This document shows positions 1-7,173 of a stretch of DNA of 11,588 bases, one piece after another. Position 1 is the first letter of the stretch, and each line of letters begins with the position of its first letter. The notes under the pieces are model-generated. The model was given only the letters and a program-made list of their open reading frames with translations, searched no databases and had not been told where the DNA came from. This DNA is from an uncultured Clostridia bacterium (lineage in GTDB: Bacteria; Bacillota; Clostridia; Oscillospirales; Acutalibacteraceae): positions 1-11,588 of the forward strand of contig CALEIO010000105.1 in the NCBI GenBank assembly GCA_937875885.1, given 5' to 3'. Both the position numbers and the translations under genes were made by a program.

Positions 1-869
1 GCACCGGCGACCTGCTTGACGCTGTTATGCAGTATCTTCCCGAGGAGGAAGAGGAGGAAGAGGAGAGTAACCTTATCAAGGTTGCCGTTATCGGTAAGCC
101 TAATGTAGGTAAATCTTCTCTAATCAACAGAGTAACAGGTCAGGAACGCAGTATTGTTTCCAATATTGCAGGCACAACCCGTGACAGTATCGATTCACGA
201 GTTACCAATTCTCACGGTGAGTTTATCTTTATTGATACAGCAGGTATCCGCAGAAAGAACAAGATCGATAATGCTATCGAAAAGTACAGTATCATTCGTG
301 CAAAGATGGCTATTGAGCGTTGTGATGTATGCGTAATTATGATAGATGCTGAAGAAGGTCCCACAGAGCAGGATACAAAAATTGCCGGTATGGCTCATGA
401 AGCAGGCAAGGGATGTATCATCTGTGTCAATAAATGGGATGCTATCGAGAAAGACGACAAGACAATGAGCGAGTTCAGAAAACAGCTTGATATTGATTTT
501 GGCTTTATGTCCTATGCTCCCACACTCTTCATTTCTGCAAAAACAGGTCAGCGTATTGACCGACTTTTTGAGCTTATCAAATACGTAGCAAACACAAATG
601 CTATGAGAATCAAGACAGGTGTGCTCAACGAACTTCTTGCAGAGGCTACAATCAGAGTTCAGCCTCCTTCAGATAAGGGCAGAAGACTGAAAATTTACTA
701 TGTAACCCAGCCCAGCACAAAGCCTCCCACATTTGTTTTCTTCTGCAACAATGCAGAGCTTTTCCACTTCTCTTATCAGCGTTATCTCGAAAACAGAATC
801 CGCGAGACTTTTGGTCTGGAGGGAACACCTATCCGCATAGTAGTCCGTGAGAGAGGAGAAAAAGCATAA
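1..869 (+). CDS. der: Der (EngA) double-GTPase, 3' part
   Basis: Ribosome-assembly GTPase that acts in the cytoplasm on 50S subunit maturation. The 5' part lies outside the window; the open frame begins at base 3 with T-G-D-L-L-D-A-V, which fits the end of the first G domain. Next comes an acidic linker with eight consecutive Glu (bases 42-65), then the second G domain with G1 GKPNVGKS (bases 93-116), G2 GTTRDS, G3 DTAG, G4 NKWD and G5 SAK. The last ~90 residues form the KH-like RNA-binding domain, ending VRERGEKA. Two G domains plus a KH-like domain is diagnostic for Der. The Met at base 27 sits in the linker and is not the true start. The stop codon (867-869) shares its last A with the plsY ATG, so the two are probably translationally coupled. 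All GTPase motifs of the visible domain are intact. Confidence 0.96.
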   Translation, partial: TGDLLDAVMQYLPEEEEEEEESNLIKVAVIGKPNVGKSSLINRVTGQERSIVSNIAGTTRDSIDSRVTNSHGEFIFIDTAGIRRKNKIDNAIEKYSIIRAKMAIERCDVCVIMIDAEEGPTEQDTKIAGMAHEAGKGCIICVNKWDAIEKDDKTMSEFRKQLDIDFGFMSYAPTLFISAKTGQRIDRLFELIKYVANTNAMRIKTGVLNELLAEATIRVQPPSDKGRRLKIYYVTQPSTKPPTFVFFCNNAELFHFSYQRYLENRIRETFGLEGTPIRIVVRERGEKA

Positions 870-1600
870 TGGAATTTATCTCTGTTTATTGGTGGAGAAT
901 TCTTGCTTCTCTGATTATTTCTTATCTTATGGGTAGTTTCAGCTTTGCTGTTATCTTCTCAAGAATGTCAGGAGATAAAAAGGATGTAAGAGAAATGGGC
1001 TCTGGTAATGCAGGATTTACAAATGTTCTGCGTACAGTTGGTGTAGGCCCTGCAGTACTCACTCTGATTTTTGACTGCCTTAAGGGTGTAATCGCTATTT
1101 CCCTTACAATGCTCATATTCAATCTGCAGTTTGATGCAGAAGCAATCAATGCACTTTCAGAGGGTGCACGCAGAGAATACTTTGGTTACGGCAAGTATCT
1201 TTCAGGTCTTTTTTGTGTGCTTGGTCATTGTTTCCCGGTGTTTTTCGGTTTCCGCGGTGGCAAGGGAATTACAACTACAGCCGGTGTTATACTTATGTTT
1301 GATTGGCGTTTACTTGCTCTTACTCTCGGTTTCTGGCTTGTTTGTTTCTTTGCTACAAAGATTATCTCCATAGGCTCTGCTGCATCAGCGGTGGTTATTA
1401 CTCTGTGGAATGTCATTGTGACCTATTTCTGGCAGTATAAGCCCTCACTTGATACAGATTTACCCTATAGCATAAGCTATGTATGGGTTACATCTGCTAT
1501 CATCTTTGTGTTTGGTATTCTGGTGCTTTTTATGCACAGAGAAAACATCAAGCGTATTCTCCGCGGAGAAGAAAAGAAGATTACTGTTAAAAAGAACTAA
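869..1600 (+). CDS. plsY: PlsY acyl-phosphate:glycerol-3-phosphate acyltransferase
   Basis: Integral membrane enzyme that transfers an acyl group from acyl-phosphate (made by PlsX) to glycerol-3-phosphate, giving lysophosphatidic acid, the first committed step of phospholipid synthesis. 243 residues. The three PlsY signatures are visible: GSGNAGFTNVLR (res. 44-55), GHCFPVF followed by the phosphate-loop-like FRGGKG (res. 119-133), and the C-terminal HRENIKRILRGEE (res. 223-235). Hydrophobic segments lie near residues 9-30, 60-85, 112-127, 140-180 and 203-222. It is longer than the roughly 200 residues usual for the family because of a loop around residues 86-110 and a basic tail. The ATG overlaps the der stop by one base. 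The purine-rich GAGAGGAG at the end of der can serve as ribosome binding site. A terminator follows 20 bases after the stop. Confidence 0.95.
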   Translation: MEFISVYWWRILASLIISYLMGSFSFAVIFSRMSGDKKDVREMGSGNAGFTNVLRTVGVGPAVLTLIFDCLKGVIAISLTMLIFNLQFDAEAINALSEGARREYFGYGKYLSGLFCVLGHCFPVFFGFRGGKGITTTAGVILMFDWRLLALTLGFWLVCFFATKIISIGSAASAVVITLWNVIVTYFWQYKPSLDTDLPYSISYVWVTSAIIFVFGILVLFMHRENIKRILRGEEKKITVKKN

Positions 1601-1620
1601 ACTTACTATGTTATTTATAA

Positions 1621-1650
1621 GTGCGTCTTCAGCAGAAGGCGCACTTTTTT
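1621..1650 (+). terminator. Rho-independent terminator after der-plsY
   Basis: The 10-bp stem GTGCGTCTTC / GAAGGCGCAC has one G-U pair, a 4-base loop AGCA, and is followed directly by six T. It lies 20 bases beyond the plsY stop and just before a new promoter, so it separates der-plsY from the HIT-to-RNase M5 run. Confidence 0.9.
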
Positions 1651-1661
1651 GCAGTAAAGTC

Positions 1662-1690
1662 TTGACTATAAGAGCAAAAAGGCTTAAAAT
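1662..1690 (+). promoter_or_regulatory. Sigma-A-type promoter of the HIT-apt-comEC-holA-rnmV run
   Basis: TTGACT (1662-1667), 17-base spacer, TAAAAT (1685-1690). It lies 11 bases after the preceding terminator's T-run and about 34 bases upstream of the HIT gene start. The expected transcription start is near 1697. No operator-like repeat is seen beside it. It is the only clear promoter found ahead of the following five genes. Confidence 0.8.
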
Positions 1691-1724
1691 TTACCTATCA
1701 GCTTAAAACAAAGGAGTAATACAA

Positions 1725-2072
1725 ATGGATTGTATTTTTTGTAAAATCGTAAACGGAGAAATCCCTTCAACTAAAGTGTATGAGGATGAGAAAATTCTTG
1801 CATTTGAGGATATAAATCCTTGTGCTCCCGTGCACACAATCATCATTCCCAAGGAGCATATTCTCACTTGTGCTGATGATATCACAGAGGATAATGCAGA
1901 AATCATTGCATACCTTTTCTCCAAGATTCCTGTTATTGCAAAGCTCAAGGGCCTTACTAACGGATATCGTATTATCAACAACTGCGGCGATGATGGTGCA
2001 CAGACAGTTAAGCACATTCATTTTCATCTTTTAGGCGGCAAGAAACTCCCCGAAAAACTCTGCGGTAACTGA
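1725..2072 (+). CDS. HIT-family (HINT-like) nucleotide hydrolase
   Basis: Small cytoplasmic histidine-triad protein of the HINT branch, whose members hydrolyse the phosphoramidate bond of adenosine 5'-phosphoramidates and related nucleotide conjugates. 115 residues, normal for the family. The triad H-x-H-x-H-L-L is at H97, H99 and H101 (KHIHFHLLGG); by family knowledge the middle His is the nucleophile. The N-terminal MDCIFCKIVNGEIPS, with a CxxC pair (C3, C6), is typical of HINT proteins and often helps bind zinc. N85-N86 and G91 precede the triad as usual. The ribosome binding site AAGGAG (1711-1716) is 8 bases before the ATG. It is first in its transcription unit. The physiological substrate cannot be told from sequence. 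Confidence 0.95.
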   Translation: MDCIFCKIVNGEIPSTKVYEDEKILAFEDINPCAPVHTIIIPKEHILTCADDITEDNAEIIAYLFSKIPVIAKLKGLTNGYRIINNCGDDGAQTVKHIHFHLLGGKKLPEKLCGN

Positions 2073-2093
2073 TAATAACAAAGGAGAATTGTT

Positions 2094-2633
2094 ATGAGCA
2101 CATACTATAAAATGACAATTGCAGGTTGTGAGAGAGAACTTGAAATGTTCTCTGTCAGCGATAATCTTGATATTGCAGCATTCATTCTTTTTAATGATGT
2201 AGAGATTACAGAAAAGTCAGCAGAAGCGCTTCTCAAGGTCTGCCCCGACCACGATGTTGTTCTTACAGCAGAGGCAAAGTCTATTCCTCTTGCTTATGAA
2301 TTTGCACGCCAGGGTTGCGGCAAGTACGTTGTTGCCAGAAAAGGCATCAAGGTTTATATGCGAAATCCTGTAAGTGTTACAGTTAAATCTATCACAACCG
2401 CAAACGAGCAGACTCTGCATCTGGGAGAAACAGAAGTAAACGAAATCCGCGGAAAACGCGTTCTTATTGTTGATGATGTTATCTCTACAGGTGAGAGCCT
2501 CAAGGCTTTGGAGCAGCTTGTTGAGGCTGCAGGAGGAAACCTGGTAGGTAAAGCAGCAGTGCTTGCAGAAGGCGATGCTGCAGACAGGGATGATATTATT
2601 TTCCTGGAGAAACTCCCTCTCTTTTTTAAGTAA
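2094..2633 (+). CDS. Phosphoribosyltransferase, adenine PRTase-like
   Basis: Type I phosphoribosyltransferase fold of 179 residues, about the size of adenine phosphoribosyltransferase. The PRPP-binding motif is intact: VLIVDDVISTGES (res. 123-135) with the D127-D128 pair. The region upstream (PLAYEFARQGCGKYVVARKG, res. 65-84) resembles the Apt stretch that ends in ARK, and a Val/Thr-rich segment (res. 93-103) stands where the flexible hood would be. The usual Apt P-G-K-L-P sequence after ARK is not kept (here G-I-K-V-Y-M), so the base it uses is open: adenine, xanthine or another. Ribosome binding site AAGGAG (2081-2086), 7 bases before the ATG, 21 bases after the HIT stop. A purine salvage role is the likeliest; a regulatory PRTase is possible. 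Confidence 0.85.
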   Translation: MSTYYKMTIAGCERELEMFSVSDNLDIAAFILFNDVEITEKSAEALLKVCPDHDVVLTAEAKSIPLAYEFARQGCGKYVVARKGIKVYMRNPVSVTVKSITTANEQTLHLGETEVNEIRGKRVLIVDDVISTGESLKALEQLVEAAGGNLVGKAAVLAEGDAADRDDIIFLEKLPLFFK

Positions 2634-2653
2634 TTATTAAGGACTGATTTTTT

Positions 2654-4834
2654 ATGAAACGGCTGTTAGGACTACTCGGACTTACTTGTCTTGTAGTACT
2701 GACAGCTTGTTTTTATCTGGGTGCCGCTTTTTCTGTTTATATAGGAGGTACAGCACTTTTATTGTTCATTGTTTCTCTGTTTATTCCCGGGCTTCGTGCA
2801 GAGAAGACAGTGCCCGTTGCATTGTTTACTGCGTTGTTGGCAGTATCTGTGTTTTTAGGTTACACAAACTTTTATGCGGAGCCTGTCAGAAATAAGTACA
2901 ATGAAAAAGAAGTTACGGTGACGGGTACTCTGGTTTCAGAGGAAGTCAGAACTTACGGATACTATGACTATGAGCTAAAGGTGAAATCCGTTGACGGGGA
3001 AAGTGCAGACTTTGCAATGGTGCTTCATTCGGGGCAACCGCTCTATATAGAGCCTTACGATGAGATTACATTTCCGTGCAAACTCATAAGCACCTCAAGA
3101 GGAGATTATGCCTCACGAAAGATATTTTTCCAGTCTTATGTGTACGATGACCTGGATGCAAAGGTTGATAAACCCGATTCGCGACCTTTGATGTATCATA
3201 TTCTGTCCCTTCGCAAGAATTTAAGAACAAGTCTGTATCTTGAAATGGACTATGACACAGCTTCTTTTTCAAATGCGGTTTTGCTGGGAGATAAATATGC
3301 GGTATCTGCACAGGTGAAAGAGCTGTTTCGTCTTAACGGACTTTCTCACATTGCGGTAGTATCGGGTTTGCATCTTTCTATAATTGCTTTCATTTGTCGT
3401 AGATTGTTTGAGAAACTGTTTAAGAATACCATTGTAAGTGGTGCGGCTACCATAGTAGCAATTCTTTTCTTTGCAGCATTAACGGGTTTTGGCGTTTCTG
3501 TAATCCGTGCAGCGGTAATGCTGTGTATCTATATAATCGGTACAATGCTGGGACGAGTTGCTGACTCCCTTAATTCCATAGGTGCAGCGGCTTTGGTGTT
3601 GCTTATTGCAAATCCCTATGCTGTAGGAGATGTAGGAATGCTGCTTTCCTTTGCAGCTACCCTGGGAATTGTTCTTTGGTGCAAGAAGATTACTGTGCCT
3701 GTTATGTGCGCAATCTATTCAGGTCCCCTTGGGAAATCTGAAATATTATGCGATATTCTTAAAGTAGTAGTTGAAACTGCAACTTGCAGTATATGTGCAA
3801 CAATATGGACAATGCCTGTAGCAGTATTTGCATTCGGCGGATTTTCGTTGGTTTCTGTTTTGACGAATCTTCTGGTAGTGCCGCTTATGTTTGTAGTGCT
3901 TTATTGCATAATTCTGTGTGTGATAACCCACTACATCGGTTTTTTGTCGGTATTGTGTGACGCTTTGTCTTATATGGTGTCTTTGTATTATAATTATGTA
4001 ATTGCTGTTTGTGAATTTTTCAGCAAGTTACCTTTTGCTTACATATATACCGATAAACTGTATTTCTATATATGGATAATCATCAGCTTAATACTTGTAT
4101 TTGTAGCTTCCATTGTGCGCAGAAGATTTGTAAATGTATTGTGCGTGCTTTTGTCTTTGCTGTTTGTTTTCACAAGCGCAAGTATCTATCGTTATACAAA
4201 CAGAAACACCGTAAGCTTTTATGTACCCGATACAGGCAGCGGCTTGTCTGTAATTATTGAGAGTAATGATGGTTATGCGGTTGTGTGTGCAGGTGGTACC
4301 AAGAATCGCTCGTATATATTGAGTAATAAGATAGACACTCTGTCTCCTATGGGTAGTAATGTGCTCGTGGATTCCAATGGAAGAAATTCACAGATTTATT
4401 GCAGAAATCTTGCTGATGAGTTTGACTATGACAAGGTTTTAAGGTATCATAATAATAGGAGCGATTCCTTTGTTACAGATGAATTTGCAGAAGATGAAAA
4501 CTCTTTCAGCGGAATATACAATCTGAATCTTTGGAATAAAGTTCAGGTGACGTTTATCCCTGTTGAGGAAGATGTATTTGAGTATATAACTGTCGGCAAT
4601 GAATCTGTACTGATTATTCCCCGAGGGGCAGATTGTGAGAATCTTCCTGCTGAATACAGAACTGCAGATTATCTTGTAGCAGACGGACGGGTTTCATCTG
4701 CAGATGTCCTGACATTTGAAACTCTTGTTATTGCATGGGAAGAGGATGAGGACGAAAGTCTGATTTTGTTATCACGGAATGCAGAAACTGTAATTAAAGG
4801 TTCAGATGTTAATTTTGAAATAGATATATATTAA
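2654..4834 (+). CDS. comEC: ComEC/Rec2-type DNA uptake channel with degenerate C-terminal domain
   Basis: Polytopic membrane protein of natural transformation that moves single-stranded DNA into the cytoplasm. 726 residues, near family size. Order: N-terminal membrane helices (about res. 3-72); a soluble DUF4131/OB-like region (about 80-190) with many acidic residues; the Competence domain from about 200, with signatures NAVLLGDK (207-214), GLSHIAVVSGLHLSII (229-244), TGFGVSVIRA (277-286) and PYAVGDVGMLLSFAATLGIV (321-340), then many helices to about 512; last a beta-lactamase-like region (about 518-726). That region starts normally (VSFYVPDTGSGLSVII) but lacks the DVGQGD form, and no HxHxDH metal motif exists: H599 is its only His. 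Ribosome binding site AAGGA (2639-2643) has 10-base spacing, so initiation is probably modest. No comEA gene stands next to it. holA directly downstream of comEC is a frequent arrangement. Confidence 0.93.
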   Translation: MKRLLGLLGLTCLVVLTACFYLGAAFSVYIGGTALLLFIVSLFIPGLRAEKTVPVALFTALLAVSVFLGYTNFYAEPVRNKYNEKEVTVTGTLVSEEVRTYGYYDYELKVKSVDGESADFAMVLHSGQPLYIEPYDEITFPCKLISTSRGDYASRKIFFQSYVYDDLDAKVDKPDSRPLMYHILSLRKNLRTSLYLEMDYDTASFSNAVLLGDKYAVSAQVKELFRLNGLSHIAVVSGLHLSIIAFICRRLFEKLFKNTIVSGAATIVAILFFAALTGFGVSVIRAAVMLCIYIIGTMLGRVADSLNSIGAAALVLLIANPYAVGDVGMLLSFAATLGIVLWCKKITVPVMCAIYSGPLGKSEILCDILKVVVETATCSICATIWTMPVAVFAFGGFSLVSVLTNLLVVPLMFVVLYCIILCVITHYIGFLSVLCDALSYMVSLYYNYVIAVCEFFSKLPFAYIYTDKLYFYIWIIISLILVFVASIVRRRFVNVLCVLLSLLFVFTSASIYRYTNRNTVSFYVPDTGSGLSVIIESNDGYAVVCAGGTKNRSYILSNKIDTLSPMGSNVLVDSNGRNSQIYCRNLADEFDYDKVLRYHNNRSDSFVTDEFAEDENSFSGIYNLNLWNKVQVTFIPVEEDVFEYITVGNESVLIIPRGADCENLPAEYRTADYLVADGRVSSADVLTFETLVIAWEEDEDESLILLSRNAETVIKGSDVNFEIDIY

Positions 4835-4845
4835 AGAGGTAGTTT

Positions 4846-5940
4846 ATGGCTTTTATGGATGAAAAAAGCTTCAAAAAGCATATATCATCAAAAAAATTCA
4901 ATAATATATATGTTATCTTCGGCAACGAAAAGTATCTTTGCAAGCATTACACAAAGGAGCTTGTTGAAGCGGTAGCGGGCAAAGATCCTTGTGAGTTCGG
5001 ATTTCATCAGTTTTCATCAGGTGCAGAGGTGCAGGCCTTGGCAGATGCCATAGGTGTCGTACCTTTTATGACGGAATACAACTGTGTTCTGGTGCAGGAC
5101 TATGATGTTAACAAGCTCAATAAGGATCAGTACGATATGCTTATTGATGTGCTCAAAGCTACTCCCGATACTACAGTTGTGATTTTCAGCTACACAGCTC
5201 TCGATACACCCAAAGAGAAAGAGCAGGAAGACGAATCTGAAAAGAAGCGTCCGCGTTACAATTTCAAGCCTTTTTGCAATGCAGTAGATAAAATGGGTAT
5301 GGGTTGTGTTGCAGAGATTAATATGAGAACAGCTACTGCTCTGGAGCATCAACTTGCAAAATGGGCAGATAAGCTTGGCAAGAAACTCTCTCTTCCTATT
5401 GCCTCCAAAATTATCTACTATTGCGGAACTGACCTTAACACTCTCCGACTTGAGCTTGATAAGGTTTGTGCTTATGCGGCAGATAAAGAAGAGATTACTC
5501 TGGATATGGTAGAAGCAACCGTAGTTAAAAATCTCGAAGCAAAGGTTTTTGATATGGTGGATAATGTTATCTACGGATATACAGATAAAGCGTACACACA
5601 GCTTCACCAGCTTTTTGCCCAGAGAGAGGACCCTCGCGGAATTGTAAGAATTCTCGGTCTTGCCTATGTGGACCTTTACAGAGCAAGAGTGACCTATCAG
5701 TCAGGCGGTATGATGAAAGATACAGCAGAGTATTTCAAATACGGCAAAAGAGAATGGGTGCTTAATAAAAGTATCAGAAAATCAGAAAAGCTTTCTACCA
5801 ATGCTCTTCGTGAGAGTTTAGGAGCAATCACAGACCTCAGCGCAAAGTTCAACAGCGTTACAATCAATGAAGAAGCGGCTGTAGAAAAGCTTATTGCTGA
5901 CCTGGTGCTGATTGCTGTGAGGGAGAGGGACAATGCTTAA
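4846..5940 (+). CDS. holA: DNA polymerase III subunit delta
   Basis: Clamp-loader wrench subunit: it opens the beta sliding clamp and works with DnaX and delta-prime at the replication fork. 364 residues, slightly over the usual 330-350. The N-terminal stretch NIYVIFGNEKYLCKHYTKEL (res. 20-39) is the characteristic degenerate AAA+ nucleotide-fold start of delta. The motif DLNTLRLELDKVCAYA (near 196-211) marks the end of the lid region, and DPRGIVRILGLAYVDLYRAR (near 262-281) lies in the C-terminal oligomerisation domain. A charged insertion KEKEQEDESEKKRP (about 124-137) accounts for some extra length. Ribosome binding site AAAGAGG (4834-4840) begins at the last base of the comEC stop, 5 bases before ATG. 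Its last 8 bases overlap the next gene's start. Confidence 0.93.
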   Translation: MAFMDEKSFKKHISSKKFNNIYVIFGNEKYLCKHYTKELVEAVAGKDPCEFGFHQFSSGAEVQALADAIGVVPFMTEYNCVLVQDYDVNKLNKDQYDMLIDVLKATPDTTVVIFSYTALDTPKEKEQEDESEKKRPRYNFKPFCNAVDKMGMGCVAEINMRTATALEHQLAKWADKLGKKLSLPIASKIIYYCGTDLNTLRLELDKVCAYAADKEEITLDMVEATVVKNLEAKVFDMVDNVIYGYTDKAYTQLHQLFAQREDPRGIVRILGLAYVDLYRARVTYQSGGMMKDTAEYFKYGKREWVLNKSIRKSEKLSTNALRESLGAITDLSAKFNSVTINEEAAVEKLIADLVLIAVRERDNA

Positions 5941-6520
5941 GGTAAAAGAAGCCATTATAGTAGAGGGTAAATACGATAAGCAGCGGCTTTCTGAATTTCT
6001 GGATGCACTTATTATACCAACATCGGGTTTCAGAGTTTTTAAGGATAAAGAAAAACAACTTCTTATCCGCAAACTTGCCGGGGAAAAAGGTCTTGTGATT
6101 ATGACAGACAGCGACAAAGCAGGTCTTGTAATCCGAAACTTTCTTAAAGGTATTGTGCCTGCAGACAGCATAAAGCAATGCTATGTCCCACAGATAGCCG
6201 GCAAAGAAAAAAGAAAAGACGCTCCATCAAAAGAAGGTTTGCTTGGGGTTGAGGGTCTGAGTCATCAGGTGCTTTTTGATGCATTGATAAAATGCGGAGC
6301 TGACGTCGGACAGGATAAAGAAGAAAGAATCAGAGAAGAATTTACCAAGAGCGATATGTATGAACTGGGACTTTCGGGCAGAGAAAATTCAGCTTTGTTA
6401 CGTAAAGAATTAATGGCTTCTCTGGGTCTGCCACCTTACCTTTCTGCCAATGCGTTGCTTGATGTAATAAATTCTTTATTTTCTAAACAAGAAGTGCTTG
6501 ACAAATTAAAAAACTTGTAA
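5933..6520 (+). CDS. rnmV: RNase M5-like Toprim nuclease
   Basis: Toprim-fold protein of 195 residues that best fits ribonuclease M5, which trims 5S rRNA precursor in Bacillota. Toprim motifs: IIVEGKYD with acidic E11 (res. 8-15) and TDSDKAG with the D59-x-D61 pair (res. 58-64). Then comes the M5-like Y-V-P-Q-x-A-G segment (84-90) and G-V-E-G-L-S (105-110), matching the GVEHAS of classical RNase M5 except that its His is replaced. The C-terminal ~75 residues correspond to the domain known as DUF4093. The expected neighbour ksgA is absent; here it follows holA with an 8-base overlap (ATGCTTAA), using GGAGAGG (5922-5928) inside holA as ribosome binding site. It could be a paralogue with another RNA or DNA target. 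The rubrerythrin -35 box lies inside its last codons. Confidence 0.75.
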   Translation: MLKVKEAIIVEGKYDKQRLSEFLDALIIPTSGFRVFKDKEKQLLIRKLAGEKGLVIMTDSDKAGLVIRNFLKGIVPADSIKQCYVPQIAGKEKRKDAPSKEGLLGVEGLSHQVLFDALIKCGADVGQDKEERIREEFTKSDMYELGLSGRENSALLRKELMASLGLPPYLSANALLDVINSLFSKQEVLDKLKNL

Positions 6521-6526
6521 TATAAT
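6498..6526 (+). promoter_or_regulatory. Perfect-consensus sigma-A promoter of rubrerythrin
   Basis: TTGACA (6498-6503), exactly 17 bases, TATAAT (6521-6526). The -35 box and spacer are coding sequence of the upstream gene, and the -10 begins right after its stop. The expected start is near 6533, giving a ~56-base leader. Such a full-consensus promoter predicts very strong transcription unless repressed. Confidence 0.92.
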
Positions 6527-6536
6527 TAATTCATAC

Positions 6537-6561
6537 AAAAACAGTAATCATTATTGTTTTT
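6537..6561. promoter_or_regulatory. Palindrome in rubrerythrin leader, candidate operator
   Basis: Arms AAAAACAGTAAT (6537-6548) and ATTATTGTTTTT (6550-6561) surround one central C; 11 of 12 positions are complementary and the twelfth is a G-T pair. It starts about 5 bases after the predicted transcription start. The inner 7-1-7 part (6542-6556) has the geometry of Fur/PerR sites and matches 9 of 14 specific positions of the PerR box TTATAATNATTATAA. In RNA the arms could form a hairpin, but a 1-3 base loop is tight, so a protein-binding DNA site is more likely. Assignment to PerR is inference. Confidence 0.5.
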
Positions 6562-6588
6562 AATAAATATTAAATATGAGGTGTTTTT

Positions 6589-7122
6589 ATGAATCTTAAA
6601 GGTACAAAAACAGAAGCTAACCTGATGGCTGCTTTCGCAGGCGAATCCCAGGCAAGAAACAAGTACACATATTTCGCATCCAAGGCTCGTAAAGAGGGCT
6701 ATGTTCAGATTGCAAAGCTTTTTGAAGAAACAGCTGCAAACGAGATGGAGCACGCAAAGCTTTGGTTCAAGCATCTTGGCGGTATCGGCACAACAGCTGA
6801 AAACCTTTTAGAGGCTGCAGAAGGCGAGAACTACGAGTGGACAGATATGTACGCTACTTTTGCTAAAGAGGCAAGAGAAGAGGGCTTCGATGCTATTGCT
6901 GACCAGTTTGAGGGTGTAGCAGCAATCGAGAAGGCTCATGAGGAGCGTTATCGCAAGCTTCTTGCTAACGTAACAAACGGCGAAGTATTCAAGAAGGGCT
7001 CCATCGTTATCTGGGAGTGCTCTAACTGTGGTCACATTGTAATCGGCACAGAGGCTCCTCAGGTTTGCCCCGTATGCTTCCATCCCCAGGCATACTTCAA
7101 GATCAAGGCAGAGAACTATTAA
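6589..7122 (+). CDS. rbr: Rubrerythrin (peroxide reductase)
   Basis: Cytoplasmic non-haem iron protein of anaerobes that reduces hydrogen peroxide to water with electrons from rubredoxin/NADH systems. 177 residues. N-terminal ferritin-like four-helix domain (1-~125) with diiron ligands E19 (GESQARNKY), E52 and H55 (NEMEHAK), E94 and E97 (KEAREEGF), and E114 and H117 (EKAHEERY). C-terminal rubredoxin-like domain with C134-x-x-C137 and C150-x-x-C153 for one FeS4 iron (ECSNCG, CPVCFHP). All ligands are present. Ribosome binding site GAGGTG (6578-6583), 5 bases before ATG. Codon choice is visibly more biased than in neighbours (mostly AAG, TTC, AAC, GCT), fitting high expression. It is a single-gene unit with its own promoter and terminator. 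Confidence 0.97.
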   Translation: MNLKGTKTEANLMAAFAGESQARNKYTYFASKARKEGYVQIAKLFEETAANEMEHAKLWFKHLGGIGTTAENLLEAAEGENYEWTDMYATFAKEAREEGFDAIADQFEGVAAIEKAHEERYRKLLANVTNGEVFKKGSIVIWECSNCGHIVIGTEAPQVCPVCFHPQAYFKIKAENY

Positions 7123-7141
7123 TTAGTATAAACAACAAATC

Positions 7142-7173
7142 AAAAGGCTCGCTTAAAGCGGGTCTTTTCTTTA
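7142..7173 (+). terminator. Rho-independent terminator of rubrerythrin
   Basis: Stem AAAAGGCTCGCT (7142-7153), loop TAA, stem AGCGGGTCTTTT (7157-7168), fully paired with two G-U pairs, followed by a T-rich run (CTTTAT). It lies 19 bases after the rubrerythrin stop. Confidence 0.85.

Noticed and set aside
5017..5607. 196-codon open frame on the minus strand inside holA
   Set aside because: It is fully antisense to a well-supported gene, has odd composition (Cys, Phe, Ile-rich), no recognisable motif and no good ribosome binding site.
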